DNA of 64,000 bases, taken from contig ML679946.1 of assembly GCA_007922225.1 (NCBI GenBank), positions 93,355,313 to 93,419,312 on the forward strand, written 5' to 3'. Below the pieces are notes generated by a model, which did not search any database, was not told the origin of the DNA, and worked only from the letters and a program-made list of their open reading frames with translations. How positions within the stretch are numbered: the stretch's first letter is position 1; every line of letters starts with the position of its first letter. The position numbers were made by a program, and so were the translations under genes. This document shows positions 45,523 through 57,639 of this stretch, piece by piece. Source of the stretch: Emydura subglobosa. Its lineage: Eukaryota > Chordata > Testudines > Chelidae.

Positions 45523-46009
45523 ATCTAACAAAAAGCCTTGTAAACAATAACAATAAAATTATGTTTTTACTATTCTCACAGTTAACCTGACCCAATGTAC
45601 CAAACACTTTAAACAGGATAGGAAAACCCACATTTAAAAATATTACATCTCCATCATCACTTGCAATATATGCAGAGCTCAGTATGCCCAAATCAAACTA
45701 CAAGCCACAATTGGTTACAACATCTCTCACTTTTCCAAACCACTTAAAGGGACATTATCAACTTACATTTGTGTCTGAAAATATTTGACCTACTATTGTT
45801 CAAGGGACTCCTAAAATTACTGTAAAAGTGAAAAATTAGAGAAACACTGCTCAGTTTGTGCTTTCATCCTGCTTTATATAATTAGTTTCATTGTTTCTTC
45901 TGTGTAGACATTTTGTCTTTGTGTGGGTCTTTATACTGAAATTACACAAGTAGGCAAGGTGGAAGAAAGTGTTGTTTGAAGTTTCAAGAGAAGCTGAATC
46001 AGGAGAAAT

Positions 46010-46570
46010 AATTTGTGTACTTGGAAGTATACGTAGTGCCCTCGGAAAGAGATCTGGAGAACTGAAAAGAACTCAATGTGAATGGGTTGCAGTGGCAAAA
46101 GGTGGCAGGAGTGCTATGGGATCAGCAATTAAGTAACACACTGAAAGGAAAAGCATATGCTGCATGTGTTTGTTCCAGCCAGCCTGCTCTATGGTTTGGA
46201 AACATTGGGACTTACAGAGATGGAAGAAAAGAAGATACAGGTAGTAGACAATAATATACTGAGAAGAATGGCAGGAAAACGGAGAGTGGACAGTGCACAT
46301 GGAAGAAATTAGGAGGAAGATGAACTTGGGACTCTCAGTGACAGGCTGAAAAGCATATGTTGAGGTAGTCTGAACACATGATAAGACAGGGAGGAAGAGG
46401 ACAGCAAGAAAAGACATGAAAGACCAATGATACAATGGAAAGACTCTGTCAAGAGAAATTTGAAGAGAAAAGGATTGGCATTCCAAGACCTAGGAACCCA
46501 TGCCATGGACTGGAAGGAGTGGCAAACATTTGTGGACACCTCCGACCCCAAGCAAATGGGAAAAGGAGTC
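46010..46570 (+). pseudogene. RTE-like non-LTR retrotransposon C-terminal relic
   Basis: Plus-strand frames spell GLQWQKVAGVLWDQQLSNT, then LKGKAYAACV, then ASLLYGLETLGLTEMEEKK and QVVDNNILRRMAGKRRVD, ending at a stop near 46310. Further pieces (HERPMIQWKDSVKRNLKRKG, WKEWQTFVDTSDPKQMGKG) follow in other frames. This order matches the region after the RT catalytic core in RTE-type or related LINEs. It is frame-shifted and has no poly(A)-type tail. Confidence 0.6.
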
Positions 46571-47454
46571 AAAGTAGGTCTTTCCCATAATAGAGAAGAG
46601 AAATAGATTTTTAAATACAGGAAAATGTGACTAACACAACAAAAAAATTACTGTTTTACACAGACGAAGGTGTAATACTTAAGAATACTAGTTGAGCAAT
46701 TTTAAAATTGACTATATTCAAGCTGATAGTCCCTTTATGTTATATTACTTATCTTTAAGCAACACTTAAGTCTGTAAACTACTTTGGTTGCGATCTGTAT
46801 CAAAGGCACAATACAAAATATTCTTCATTTTGCAATTTTATCTTTATGTTATTCAAATAAGACTTGAAATTAGATTGAGTTGAGAAGACAGGTATGCAGA
46901 TGGCTGGCTCCAGATGGCAGGAGCTCCAACGAGAAGTCCAGCAGCCAGTCTGGTCATCCTTGCTTTAGGGTCCATACAAAGATTTTCTGTGGATTCTGTA
47001 TCTCAACACCATACATTTTAAGAATCTGCCTGATGACACTATCACTGCTGATCATTCTGAAATATCAGCATTTCATTCCACACTTGCCACCCCCCGCCCT
47101 GCTCGGCAATCAGTGAGAGTTTGCATTAACTGAGACATACAAAATCAAGGCAGACAAGTTTAACACATGAAATACATGTATTGAACATTTGCAGTATCAA
47201 TAAGTAACAATACAATGGGGATATATGAGGAGGGAGTTGGGGTATAGCATGGCCCTCAATTTTCATTTGATACAGTGGTCATTCTTTAATGTGAAAAACA
47301 ATTTACTATATATAATTTTCAACAAATTTATAATTTTGATAATTTTAACCAAATACTTCATTTTGGAATAATTATAAATGAATTACTAATGTTCTCCCTC
47401 ATTCAAACTTACAATTGAGTGTCCTATTATGTGTGATAACAAATCACTACTTGC
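46571..47454. other. No gene seen
   Basis: AT-rich interval between two relics, with no motif recognised. Confidence 0.4.
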
Positions 47455-48400
47455 ATTGTTGTTTTCATCTGCAAATGCTAAAGCTGATTTTGTCAGGTCA
47501 TTGCAACATGCTGCACCGCCTCAGCATGTACAGAATATGGTGCATAGCAGTTTGGCATTGTTACAGCCGCATCTCATAGATTTATCAGGTGCACCACTCT
47601 CACAGGAGCACTTGAGTAACTTCAAAATATCTGGAGGAGCAAGCACAGCATTCTGCAGAAGCAGCTGTGTAACTAGAACTCAACTGATGCACTCTGCTTG
47701 CTTCTGTAGCTCTGCTAGATCTTGAAACACTCTCTGTGCTGACATCTTTGTACCTGTCAAAGACAAAGTATATATCCCCTGCCGCTAGCTTGTGTTCAAC
47801 ATAGACTCTGAACCTTGTCTCAAAGTCCCTGATGATATCACTGGCTGGCCAAAGAATTGCGGAACGTCAATGACTGTGCAGGTGACATTTTGTGAAGTAT
47901 GTCTAATTGACACCGCCATTTGCAGCTACTTCTTTAGGCTAGACGTGGCCTTAGCAATCCTCATGTTACCACAGTCAATGAACATTGACATTAGTACAAG
48001 AAGCCAGCTCACAGGACAAGACACTCTTGACGTCAACTGCTTGTAGGCCTGTCAGGTTAGTGTCAAATACCTTTGCTGGACCAACCTTTACATGCTCTTT
48101 TGTCATTGCCAGTGTCTCTATCATCCTGGGGATTGGGTCACAAAATAGGTGGGCTAGCTGTGTTCAAATTCTTGCATTTGGTAAGCATCAACTGTGTCAC
48201 CTACATTGACTGATGGTGTTGCCACTCTAAAACAGACAATATTTACTCTTGCCTCTGAGTGCTTAGGGGGATCTCAGGTATCGAGACACAGCTCTATCAT
48301 TTTACTAATGGCTTCTCTGTCCATTGCATCTGCAGCAATCCTCGACTTCATTTCTTCTTTGTGTATATCTTTTGTGTATCTCTATGCCATTTGGGGTATG
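47455..48400 (-). pseudogene. Relic of cysteine-rich (CXC-like) transposon-associated protein
   Basis: The minus-strand translation in shifting frames gives EEMKSRIAADAMDREAISKM, then CGNMRIAKATSSLKK, TVIDVPQFFGQPVISSGT, FVFDRYKDVSTESV and ATEASRVHQLSS. A C-terminal PPDILKLLKCSCESGAP, MRCGCNNAKLLCTIFCTC and CCNDLTKSALAFA follow. The FDRY block resembles a PIN/XPG-type nuclease family, and the C-x-C clusters a CXC zinc-binding tail. Such proteins occur as multi-copy, probably transposon-encoded genes in many animals; I cannot name the superfamily firmly (Academ-type is one guess). Between VHQLSS and PPDILKL the family normally has a long middle domain, so this copy carries an internal deletion besides stops. 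Confidence 0.5.
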
Positions 48401-49513
48401 TTTGGTTTATAATCTGTTAATGTCTTTAATTGTCCAATATTTGAAAACTAATTGTCATGAGTGAATATGTAAGAATTTGTTGAGTGAGCATGCTCTGAGA
48501 GTACAAGAAGAATATAACTTGTGTCTTAGTTTGGGGATGAGGGATGACGATGTACTAGCAAGGTATACCGTAACATATGGAACGATAAGCTATAACGCAC
48601 ATAACAAAATATTAGTGTGAAGTTTTCATTAAAAATAATTGCAATTCAATGAAAGTGGTTTCACTGTCACCTGGTGTGTGAATCAGGAGAGAGGTGATAA
48701 GTGCTCATATTTCAAAATCCTAAGGTGTCATCAGGCAGTTTCTTTTAATGTAAGGTCTTAAAATACAGACGCCACAAAAAACAATGCAACACATATGCAC
48801 TCTCTCTCTCTGGACACTAAAAGCAAAACAAGATACTGCCAAAAACTTGTATTTGGCTACCAGTCTCAGTTCATGAGTGATAGAGAGCATAACAGGATAA
48901 GTTTAACACAGGTCCAGAAATTAAATGGAATCTTATAGAGCTGATGCCAGGATTGACTTGGTCATGATATTTTGAATGCATGAGAAAGTGAAGAGTAAAT
49001 TACTGCATATACTGGAGTCTGAAGAGTTGAAACCTTTGGAGAGCTCAAAGGAGAAACAGCAATAGTGCAAGCAAAAAGTGATGGTGTAATTGAAGATTAC
49101 AGCAAGATTTTCAGCTGTAATGGAGGATACTCTATTTGCCCAAGAGAAGCAGTCCTGAGATACTGAGTTGATATGGAATGGAAATGAAGCTATATGTTTA
49201 CCTGGTCAAGACAAGCAGGAGTTACTAAAAAGCTGTCAAAAGATGCATGTGCCTAATTATCCTACACATTATCTATGGTAGGAAAGGAGGTTAGTTGATT
49301 TTGAATTGATGCACATTTATTGTGAGATGTTATAGCCAGTTCCCAACTAGTAGATCTCTAAAAAAAATATGAAGACGAAATCATTTCAGCATGGGGGGGG
49401 AAATGCTTTTAAGCTTTGTTTACGCTGATTAAAAGTAAACATGGGCAATAATGTACAAGGGAATATCCATGGACAGCAGCTTAAAGGACAGAACTCACTT
49501 TTGGATGCTATAT
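48401..49513. other. No gene seen
   Basis: AT-rich. It may include the upstream part of the preceding relic, but nothing is recognisable. Confidence 0.4.
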
Positions 49514-49516
49514 TTA

Positions 49517-49749
49517 GGCCGCATCTATCCTGGAAATTTCAGCCATCAGTATAGCTGCACTGGTGCAAATCCCTATTACAGACATGTAAATCTACAATTT
49601 GCATTAGTGCCACGTATGCCAATTTCAAGCAGGGATAACTACAGGAATGCACATTGTAACTTAAAATGTCTGCACTAGGAGTTTGCGTCAGTGCAGCTAT
49701 AGCCATGGCTGGTCTGCGATGGCCAAAATCTTCTGTGTAGCATAAGGCC
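49517..49749. mobile_element. Harbinger-type MITE, 233 bp
   Basis: Starts ggccgcatctatcc and ends gtgtagcataaggcc. Subterminal tatagctgcactggtgcaaa is repeated in inverted form near the right end. TTA flanks at 49514-49516 and 49750-49752. Confidence 0.7.
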
Positions 49750-49875
49750 TTAATAAAGTTTTCCTACTTTGTCTCTGTATTCTGCTCAATAAAACCTGCC
49801 AATAACAAATTAAAATAATTCATGTTTATTATCCCTTAAGTAATTAGAAACCACCACTAGTGTCCCTCTAAATTT

Positions 49876-50270
49876 CAGTGGTTCTCAACCAGGAGTACAC
49901 ATACCTCTGGGGGTATGCAGAGATCTTCCAAAGGGTACTCAATTCATCTAGCTATTTGCCTAGTTTTACAACAGGCTACATGAAGAGCACTAGCAAAGTC
50001 AGTACAAACTAAAATTTCATACCACTTGTTTATACTGCTCTATAAACTATCTCAGTGTTTCTCAACTTGGGGGTTGTGATTTATTTTTAATTATATGGTA
50101 AAAATGATAAAGTAAGCAATTTTTCAGTAATAGTGTGCTGCGACACTTCTGTCTTTTTATGTCTGATTTTTTTAAGCTAATAGTTTTTAAGTGAGGTGAA
50201 ACTTGCGATATACAAAACAAATCAGCCTCCTGAAAGGGGCACAGTAGTCTGGAAAAGCTGAGAACCACTG
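49876..50270. mobile_element. hAT (Charlie-like) MITE, 395 bp
   Basis: Ends cagtggttctcaacc and gctgagaaccactg are inverted repeats. The interior (gggggtatgcagagatcttc, ctgaaaggggcacagtagtc) is typical of a common reptile element. Flanking 8-mers (ctaaattt / ctttaaac) do not match. Confidence 0.75.
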
Positions 50271-50974
50271 CTTTAAACACTAACTTTTAAATGGCAGAGT
50301 CAATGTCTATTACTGTATTGCTCAATAATTCATTAGTGCTCAATATGAATATTCCCTGCCCTTCTATGTCTTTACAATATTAATACCAGGTATCTGTCCT
50401 GTGAGTGACAGAAGTCTGGGAACCTACAACAGCAAATACACTGAACTATCAAAATTACCTACGTATTTTTCCTAGAATATTTTTAACTTGCTTTTTAACA
50501 TGATTTATTTGGATGGTGTAAAGTCCCACAATGGTCCACTATAGTTCAAGACAACAAAGAAATTTTTAGAAGAGGAAACTTTTTGGGGCAGAGACCATTT
50601 CTTACTATACAATTGCATAGCACTAAGCACAATGGGGTCGTCATCCAGTTACAGCCTCTGAGCACTTTTTAGTACAAATGCATGTAATGATAACATGAAT
50701 AATAAGAATAGCTAACTAACCGCTTTCTGCCCACTCCCTGTTGTTGTTTGATTTAGAATAAAAAGCTGTTCACTTCCCTATTAACCACTTGTTATTGGTA
50801 TGGAATAGTATGGGATCCAAGCCAAAGTGGATGCATTTTAGAAGTGAAGCAACAGTGTCTGTAAGGCACTCTGGAATCATTCCTGGTTAAAGAGACTAAG
50901 GAAAGTGGAACACTGAAAAACCTCTTAAATCCATGCACCTTGATAAAAAGCAATTTACCAGGCAGAGCACACAA
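50271..50974. other. No gene seen
   Basis: AT-rich, with short frames. Confidence 0.4.
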
Positions 50975-51140
50975 CCAGGAGGATATTTGGATTCAAGTTC
51001 CAGCCCTGACAATAATTTACTACGTGACTTAGATAAACCATTTAATCTTTCTTCCCTAGTTCCCTACCCACCTCAATTCATAAAATGAGGATAATGCTTG
51101 ATAGTGTTTGTAAAGTGCTCTGAAGTAGTAAGAGCACAAA
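50975..51140 (+). repeat. MIR-type SINE
   Basis: ggattcaagttccagccctg, actacgtgacttagataaac and aaaatgaggataatg follow the MIR order (B-box region, core, tail) in sense orientation. Diverged. Confidence 0.65.
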
Positions 51141-52529
51141 CAGTTCAAGAATTTCCCATATTTGTGTAGAGACAACAATGTATAAAGAGTCAGCATGTTC
51201 CATTTAGAAGAGAGTATGGAGTAAAATATAATCCAGATGATAATGTAATACCATGACTAAACTTATAAATTATTTTCCTGTGTAATAGAGGGAGGATCAA
51301 AGAACACCTGAGAATTATAATAATACTGAGGAGTTCAAAATGATGTACAAGTTTTAAATGAATAATGAGACTCCACCATTACAGCAAAAAGCAGACACCT
51401 AGCAAACTACTACTGCCATCAAGGTCTAGGATGCAGTTGCACGGAAAAAACACAGAGAAAAATATCAAGAATCTTCACAGCACCAGTCTCCATAAAATCT
51501 ATATTTTAAATGTCAGAAAAGTCACTTGGTATCTTCATGAACAGTGACTCAATTGCAAAATGAAAAACAGAAGCTCTGATTTATATTTCTTTCACATATT
51601 CTTAAATCAAGCAAGAGAAAATTAATGTCCTGTGAACTGGATTTTATCATCAGTTCCATTTATTAAATAAACAAACTTTAAATTAATGCTTTCCTTTTAT
51701 GAATTCACCTGAACCTTAGATGGAATTATAGCTCTGTGAGTCAGTCACTGATTACTATAGGTAATATTATGAGGTCTAAATTTCAAGATATTACCCGTAC
51801 TACCATAAATTCATAATGAGTTATGTATTCTAGATAAATCATTGCATATTTTAGTCCTAGCTTTTTAAAGAAACTAGATGTCCCTTCAACATGCATAGCC
51901 TGCAGAAAGAGGTCAACAGCAAATATTCATACTATTCTTCCATTACTACAAATCCTGAAATGATATATGTATCATAGGTTCTGTGGTGTGATTACAGTGC
52001 CCACACACCAGTTCAAGAGAAGACCATTTAAATTAAACAGTGAACGAGACATGTTCTTTAGGTCACTAACTACTGGCATAAATAGATACAACTCCATTAA
52101 CATCCATAGAGCTGTGTCCACTTACATGAGTGAGGAAATTTAGATATTTAGAAGGGTCTGATATTTAGAAGGGTAAGAAGATTAAAATCTTCGGGGATGG
52201 ACAGATCCAGGGTACAGTCTTCCTGGAAGATGTTTTAATATATGACAATTTATACAATCTAATGCAGAGATTCCCAAACTCTTTTCAGAGATTCATGTCA
52301 CATACACACACCCCTCTCAGGGGAGAGGTGTCCCACACCCATGGAGATCTGGGGGGCGGGGACGTGGAAGGACACTGCATTCCAGTGGTAAAGTAATGAC
52401 AGACCAACATATCACTACTGCAGTTTCTCACAGTCAAAATACTGATTACAAAAAGGATGGACGAACGGATGAACAATTACACTCCCCTGCTGCCCCCTCT
52501 AAATGTTATTCTAAAGTCCATGTATGGAA
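51141..52529. other. No gene seen; small tandem and hAT end
   Basis: Contains an imperfect tandem of tatttagaagggt units near 52145-52175 and a hAT-like left end cagagattcccaaact at 52265 without a partner end. Confidence 0.4.
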
Positions 52530-53590
52530 ATCAAGCAGATAGTGGAGGAGAGGGAGTCCAGGCAGGCTGTATGAAGACAGTAACGAGCCTGGAAGCCAGT
52601 AGAGTGAGAAAGTGATGAAGGTACAATTGAAGGGGTGGGAAGAAAGATACGAAGGGAGAGAAAGAAGCCAGATTCAATATGCAAGGAAGGAAACAAATGA
52701 AAGCATTTAGAAATTTGAGGGAATACTTAGCGAAGAGAAAACCCAACAAGAAGGGATGAAAGACTTGGAGTTCAATGAGGATCAATGAGAAGTGATGGGA
52801 TTTGGTCACTAGTGTTTGACTGAGAACAAAGCAGCAGATGCTAGGAATCAGGCCATGGGCAATAGGCAGAACGGTCAGAGGATCAGTGGAGACAGAGGAT
52901 AGATGATTGGCAGATTTGAACATGGGGTCAAAGACTGGGCTGCAATGGAAGAATTGGCCAAGAGGACGAGGGTCAGGGAAAACGTAACTGATGAAAGTGG
53001 GCTGGGAAGAGGAAAAAGAAGCTGATCAGTGAGGAAGGGAAACTGAAGTCAGTGTGTGGAGAGAAGAGGGGAAAAGTGGAGGGGAAATAGCTTAGGATCA
53101 TTGGCAGTGGGGCCAGAAGGGTGAGGCAAGAGCCGAGTCAGTGGGGGCAGATAACGGAATAAGGAGCACAACTGACTGAGGATGGGAGGCAAGTGAGTTT
53201 GAGTGGGGGGGACGGGGGGTGACAGACGGAGCATAGACATGAACAGGGACATGAGGAGAGTCGGGGGGGGGTGGCAGTCAGGAGAGAGGTGATGTGGGAG
53301 ACAGCAGGTGGGCGGGGGGAGGGGGGGAAGGAGGGAATCAGTGCCTGTGAGCTGGAGGGAATAGCCAGCTCGGACCCAGGGAGCAGGCTGGGAATGGGAA
53401 TCAGGGGGCTGAGGGCACGTGGAGGGGATGGGGCACCTGAGGTGAGGAGTCAGAGGCAGGTGGGGAGAGCGGAGGGGACGATAGGGACAAGGGGCGGGGC
53501 TGAGGGCAGTGCGGGGAGGTGGGCGGGGCTGAGGGCAGGGGCAGGGGCGGGGGCAGAGGAGGTCAGTGAGGGAGGCGGGTACGAGCACCG
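52530..53590 (+). other. Purine-rich tract beside the CpG island
   Basis: About 1 kb of plus strand is dominated by G and A in short mixed runs (gggag, gaggaag, gggggg). Stop codons need A, so the C/T-rich minus strand stays open by chance; the Pro/Leu/Ser-rich minus frames here (53588-53049, 52923-52531) are composition artefacts. The tract grades into GC-rich promoter sequence at about 53560. Confidence 0.6.
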
Positions 53591-53805
53591 GAAGGGGTCA
53601 ATGGCGAGAGGCAAGGCGGGCGCGGGCTCATGGAAGGAGTCGGGCGAGGACGCCGGCAGGTCCCGGGAGGAGTGGCGGCGCTGGGAGGGGGAAGGGTTGG
53701 CGGGCGCCGAGGGCACTGACGACGGGAAGGGCTCGGGGCACTGAGCCGCCCACCCCGCCCCGGCAGCTGCGCCCCGCCTCGCCCTGCCCCGCCCCTGACA
53801 CTCAC

Positions 53806-54000
53806 CGAGCCGCCCCAGAGCGGGGGTGGATGGACCCCGGAGCCGCCTCACCCCGCTCGGCTCGAGGCAGCAGCGCGGCCGCAGCCCCTTCTGAGGGGAC
53901 GGACCGAGCTCGGCAGCAGCGGGCGGCCGCGGGAAACAGGCTGCACCCACCAGGGAGACTGTGCGGGCGTGCGAATGACCCGGATGTACCGGGGGCACGC
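53806..54000 (-). other. Probable first exon, minus-strand gene
   Basis: On the minus strand, GC-rich sequence ends at ggggcggctcg followed by GTGAGTG, a near-perfect donor (GT complements 53804-53805). The start is not defined; transcription probably begins near 53980-54040. Frames through it (for example starting at 54005 or 53998) are Pro/Arg/Ala-rich and unrecognised, so it may be 5' UTR. The gene would run toward lower coordinates. Confidence 0.45.
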
Positions 54001-54043
54001 CACAAGCAGGTGACTGCGCCTGCGTGTTGGTGGCCTACACAAT

Positions 54044-54053
54044 GCGCATGCGC
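54044..54053. promoter_or_regulatory. NRF1-like site
   Basis: Palindromic GCGCATGCGC midway between the two divergent donors. A second partial match, tgcgcctgcgtg, lies just left, near 54014-54026. Confidence 0.55.
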
Positions 54054-54069
54054 CTACCTAAACTCTGCG

Positions 54070-54294
54070 TGTCTCACACCTTCTGAACTGCCAGGGACAG
54101 TGAGGCGGGCGGGCAGAGTGACCAGTACACCCTCTTAAAGGCACAGCGACACCATTTTCGGCTGCAGAGGAAACCCACAGGTCGCTTCCTGTTAGCCTTA
54201 ACCTGCTGCCCTGAGCGAGCTGGGCATGGACTAATCCCCCTCCCCCGCCCGCCTTTGCTGAGCGCCCTGCCCTAGGGTAGTTCTCTGCCTCACG
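54070..54294 (+). other. Probable first exon, plus-strand transcript
   Basis: Sequence ending ctctgcctcacg is followed by GTAAGC (GT at 54295-54296), a good donor. The interior has ETS-like gcttcctg and an accattttcgg block that could be a YY1-type element. No long coding frame runs into the donor, so a 5' UTR or noncoding exon is likely. Confidence 0.4.
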
Positions 54295-54480
54295 GTAAGC
54301 AGGGCAGCTTTGGGGCTGGTCCCTGGAGGTGCTTAGGGGGGCCTGGTCCTCTCCCCCGAGGGGCGCCCCCCTGCCAGGGAAGTCTCAGGATTTCAGCCAG
54401 CAGCAGTGAGAGGTGGCCCAGCATTTCAGCCCATTGGGGGGGAGGGGGTGTAAAGCCCAGCCAGGCCCTGGGAATTTCTC

Positions 54481-56798
54481 ACACCCACCCCCTGGTCTAG
54501 GCTTGAGTCATGGTATCTGAGTGCTTGACTTGGCACTACTGCGAGCGGAAGGAGCACGACTCCTCCTTGCAGTAAAATACAAACCGGCGCAGAAGGAGAA
54601 GTACAAATCGACTGAGTGGTTTTTGGTTTTTTTTAAAAACGGTTTTAAAAAAACTTTTAAAAAAAACATCTGGACAGCCAGGCCCCCGCCTCCGCTTTAA
54701 TACTATTTGCATGAAAACCCGTTCTTTATCTCCCTAGAAGTTCACTTGCTCTTCACGGGTTGTTCCTCTTTTGGAGTCATAAGCCTCCTTTCTGACACAG
54801 TTAATTTCCACAGGAGGCTGTCACACACGCTAGATTAGGCAGACCTCGCCTGCAGAAGCAGATGAGCGAAACGAGATCCTGTTTTCAGCTCAGCAGCCTT
54901 TAGTAAGAATGCACACAGAAAAGGGGAAGAGAAATACAAATAAAGCTTGAGCTTATTTTTTTTCCTGATACCGAAGTAAAACGTTTTTCAAAAGTTCTCC
55001 CACGAGGCCTTATCTGTCGTTAGCATGGCAGTGTCTTCTGAAGCTAACTAATCTTTCATTTTTTAAATCTGGTGTTGCTGCAGCACCAGGTCCATAGAGC
55101 AATGGCCATACACAACAACAGGCAAGCTGTCTTTAGTGCCAAGGGTCTCAGCACTGATAGTTTCAAGACTACATAGCATCTGTGCTGCGATTCAGGAACC
55201 AACCGAAAATCAGGACAGAAGTAGTGCAGTGAGAAAGCAGGTGGCTGGCTCTGAGGCTTTATTGCTTTGGATATTCATAAACACAGCAGTAAGAGGGAAA
55301 GAACCACTTTGGGCAGAGATTATTTGTTTTAGAGTAGCCCTTCTAGAAAACTCTTTCTTGGCTGTCACCTAACCTTGTAGGAATCTAAACTCACTCTGCA
55401 CCTAAGTGCAGATCATGCTTTCAGGTTGGATTGGATGCACTATCATGGCTGAATGGTACCATCTCATTAGATGACCAGCCTATCATGTCCCACTACAAGG
55501 TTGGGGACTTGGGATATTGAGGACATTGTAAGCAAAGCTGACAGAAAAGCCCTACTGAAACGATAGAAAGGTTTATTATAGTACTTCCACGGGAGTTTTC
55601 TATTCTTAGAAGCTATAACAATCAAATGTCCCAAATTGGGCACTCAGAAGAATTACCCAAAGTTAGTGAATACTTTCACAAGTAATCCCTAATGACTAGA
55701 AAAGCACAGAATACTATTAATTTTGCCTCAGATATTAACTCCAAGCAATCCCCTCTAGTATAAATGCCTCTGAACAGCTTGCTATTAGAATAATAGTAAC
55801 AGAAATCAAGAGAAGACCATACTTGCCAGTTAGTATCACATAAATGGTAGCTGGTAATAGCTACTGTCAAACTACTTCATACAGCTGAACATCTCCAAGT
55901 TTGTTTTTAGTGTACAGCATAACTCTAATTTAGGAGTCTGAAGCTAGATCAGACAGCATATCTGTGGTTTACTAATCTTTGCTCTAAAATGTTCCCCCAA
56001 ACTCATAATTAACTTATTTTAAAAATGTATAGAAGTCCTGAGCCTAAGGGAACCAGGCACCATGAAGAGTTACAATAGTTCTATTACATTTAATTTAATG
56101 GCAGCCTAAGGGAGAAATAATAAAAAATGGAAATTCTTTTGTGACTGCTGTGTACAAATGACAATCAGGTGCATTGTCCTTGGACAGTAGTGTTTATCCA
56201 GGGGGCCCATTACATTTTCCATTACACATCTGAATGTAGAAAGCAGACTTTTCCACATATCCAGAGATTTTTTTTTTTAAATTCAGAGACAGTTTCTTAC
56301 TTAAGTAAAAACTTAAGAAAGATAGCATTTTTTAAGCATTTTAAAATCTTAAGAAAGATAGCGTTTGCAGCAAGCCTTTGTTATGGGAGCTGTTCACATC
56401 ACCTTTCTACTACAGATAAAACTAAGGTTATATCTTTTCCCACCTTCAGATTTCTCTGCTCCAGACACTGTGTCTCATGTATTGGATACTGCAAAAATAG
56501 TTGTCTTCGGACTGCACTGCCTTTTAAGGCTTTACACATTTAATTTCAGCAAGTACAAATCCTGCAATATAAACTACATTACCTCACCAACCTTGTCTCC
56601 TCAGAAATATAAGCACTTGTAACAAAACATGAATCAACTATGTAAATTTCAACATGTAGAGACAAAACAAAAAGCCAAGGTCAAATTATTGTATGCTTTC
56701 AAGAATGCCTGTAGTGTTTTCCGCAATACAGTAATAGTACTTTACTTTAGGGGTGGCCTTCACCCAGTTTATCAAAAACACTTTTTTTTTTTTTAAAG
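54481..56798. other. No gene seen; possible first intron
   Basis: AT-rich. The repeated motif cttaagaaagatagc at 56312 and 56348 (about 36 bases apart) is a small dispersed duplication. Confidence 0.4.
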
Positions 56799-56940
56799 GT
56801 GGCTATTATCTCCATTAGACAGATGCAGAAACTGAGGAACAGGGAAATTAAGCAATTTGCTCCAGCAAATAGAGGGCTAAATTGGGAAAAGACTCTTGAC
56901 TGCCAGTCTCAGACCCTTAACCACCAGACTATACTAATTG
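56799..56940 (-). repeat. MIR-type SINE
   Basis: Reverse-strand MIR: ttatctccattagacagatg, cagaaactgaggaacaggga, then ttaaccaccagactatacta at the far end, the complement of the MIR 5' region. Confidence 0.75.
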
Positions 56941-57639
56941 CATTAGTCTTTCCTTTCTATGACATACAAAATCTGCAATTATTTTCAAGCTTTTATACAG
57001 TTTATACAGTTGCTTTTACCAAATGATTAGGACAGTTCCCTAGTCTAGTATAGCCTAGACACTAGGACAGTTAATACAGTTCATCGACAGCTAGTGGACA
57101 GTTCCTGAAAGTCAAGAGACGCAGGAGGGTAAGGTGTTGGCCCATGATCAGAGAGCGTGCTGATATTACAACCGTACAGCTTTGTTGTGATATCATCACT
57201 GCCTTTCCTTCTGCATTTCTGCCTGCTCATATGTGGTGGAGGAGGAGAAGTAGATAGAAATTGGCAGGTGTTGAAATTGCACTACAAACAGAATTGTAAA
57301 ATAAAGATAAAGGAAGGTCAGAAGAGAAACTGCAGCGTTTAATTTAATTGTACTTTGTTCCCATTATAAAATAAAGCAACATCCCCTACACTATCGTGAG
57401 TCTTTGATTTGCTTATTGAGCTGTGTACAATGTAGAATTCCTCCAGTAACTAGGGGTGCAGATTTTTATTGCACTGGACTGTCATCCCTCAGCCGACGTG
57501 CCACTGTGGTCAAAAAGCTATTGGTGGCAAAAGTGAAGTGGGAGAATGAAAGAAGCCAGTTTAAACAATCCTCTGGACAAGTCAGCATTGTCCAACTCAG
57601 GAAGCCATGGCTAGAAAGAAGAATTCAGAACCACAGGAT

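Larger units (their letters stand above)
53560..54480. promoter_or_regulatory. CpG island, probable bidirectional promoter
   Basis: This is the window's most GC- and CpG-dense stretch, with many CG dinucleotides between about 53610 and 54290, contrasting with AT-rich flanks. It contains GCGCATGCGC (54044-54053), the core of an NRF1 site, and an ETS-like cccggatgt near 53979. Splice donors point outward on both strands (minus at 53805-53804, plus at 54295). No TATA box is evident, as usual for housekeeping-type promoters. The genes driven are unknown. Confidence 0.7.

Noticed and set aside
53049..53998. Long minus-strand frames rich in Pro, Leu, Ser and Arg (179-182 codons)
   Set aside because: They lie in purine-biased or CpG-rich DNA where stops are rare on that strand. 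They show no domain pattern, overlap equally long frames in other phases, and cross the predicted donor.
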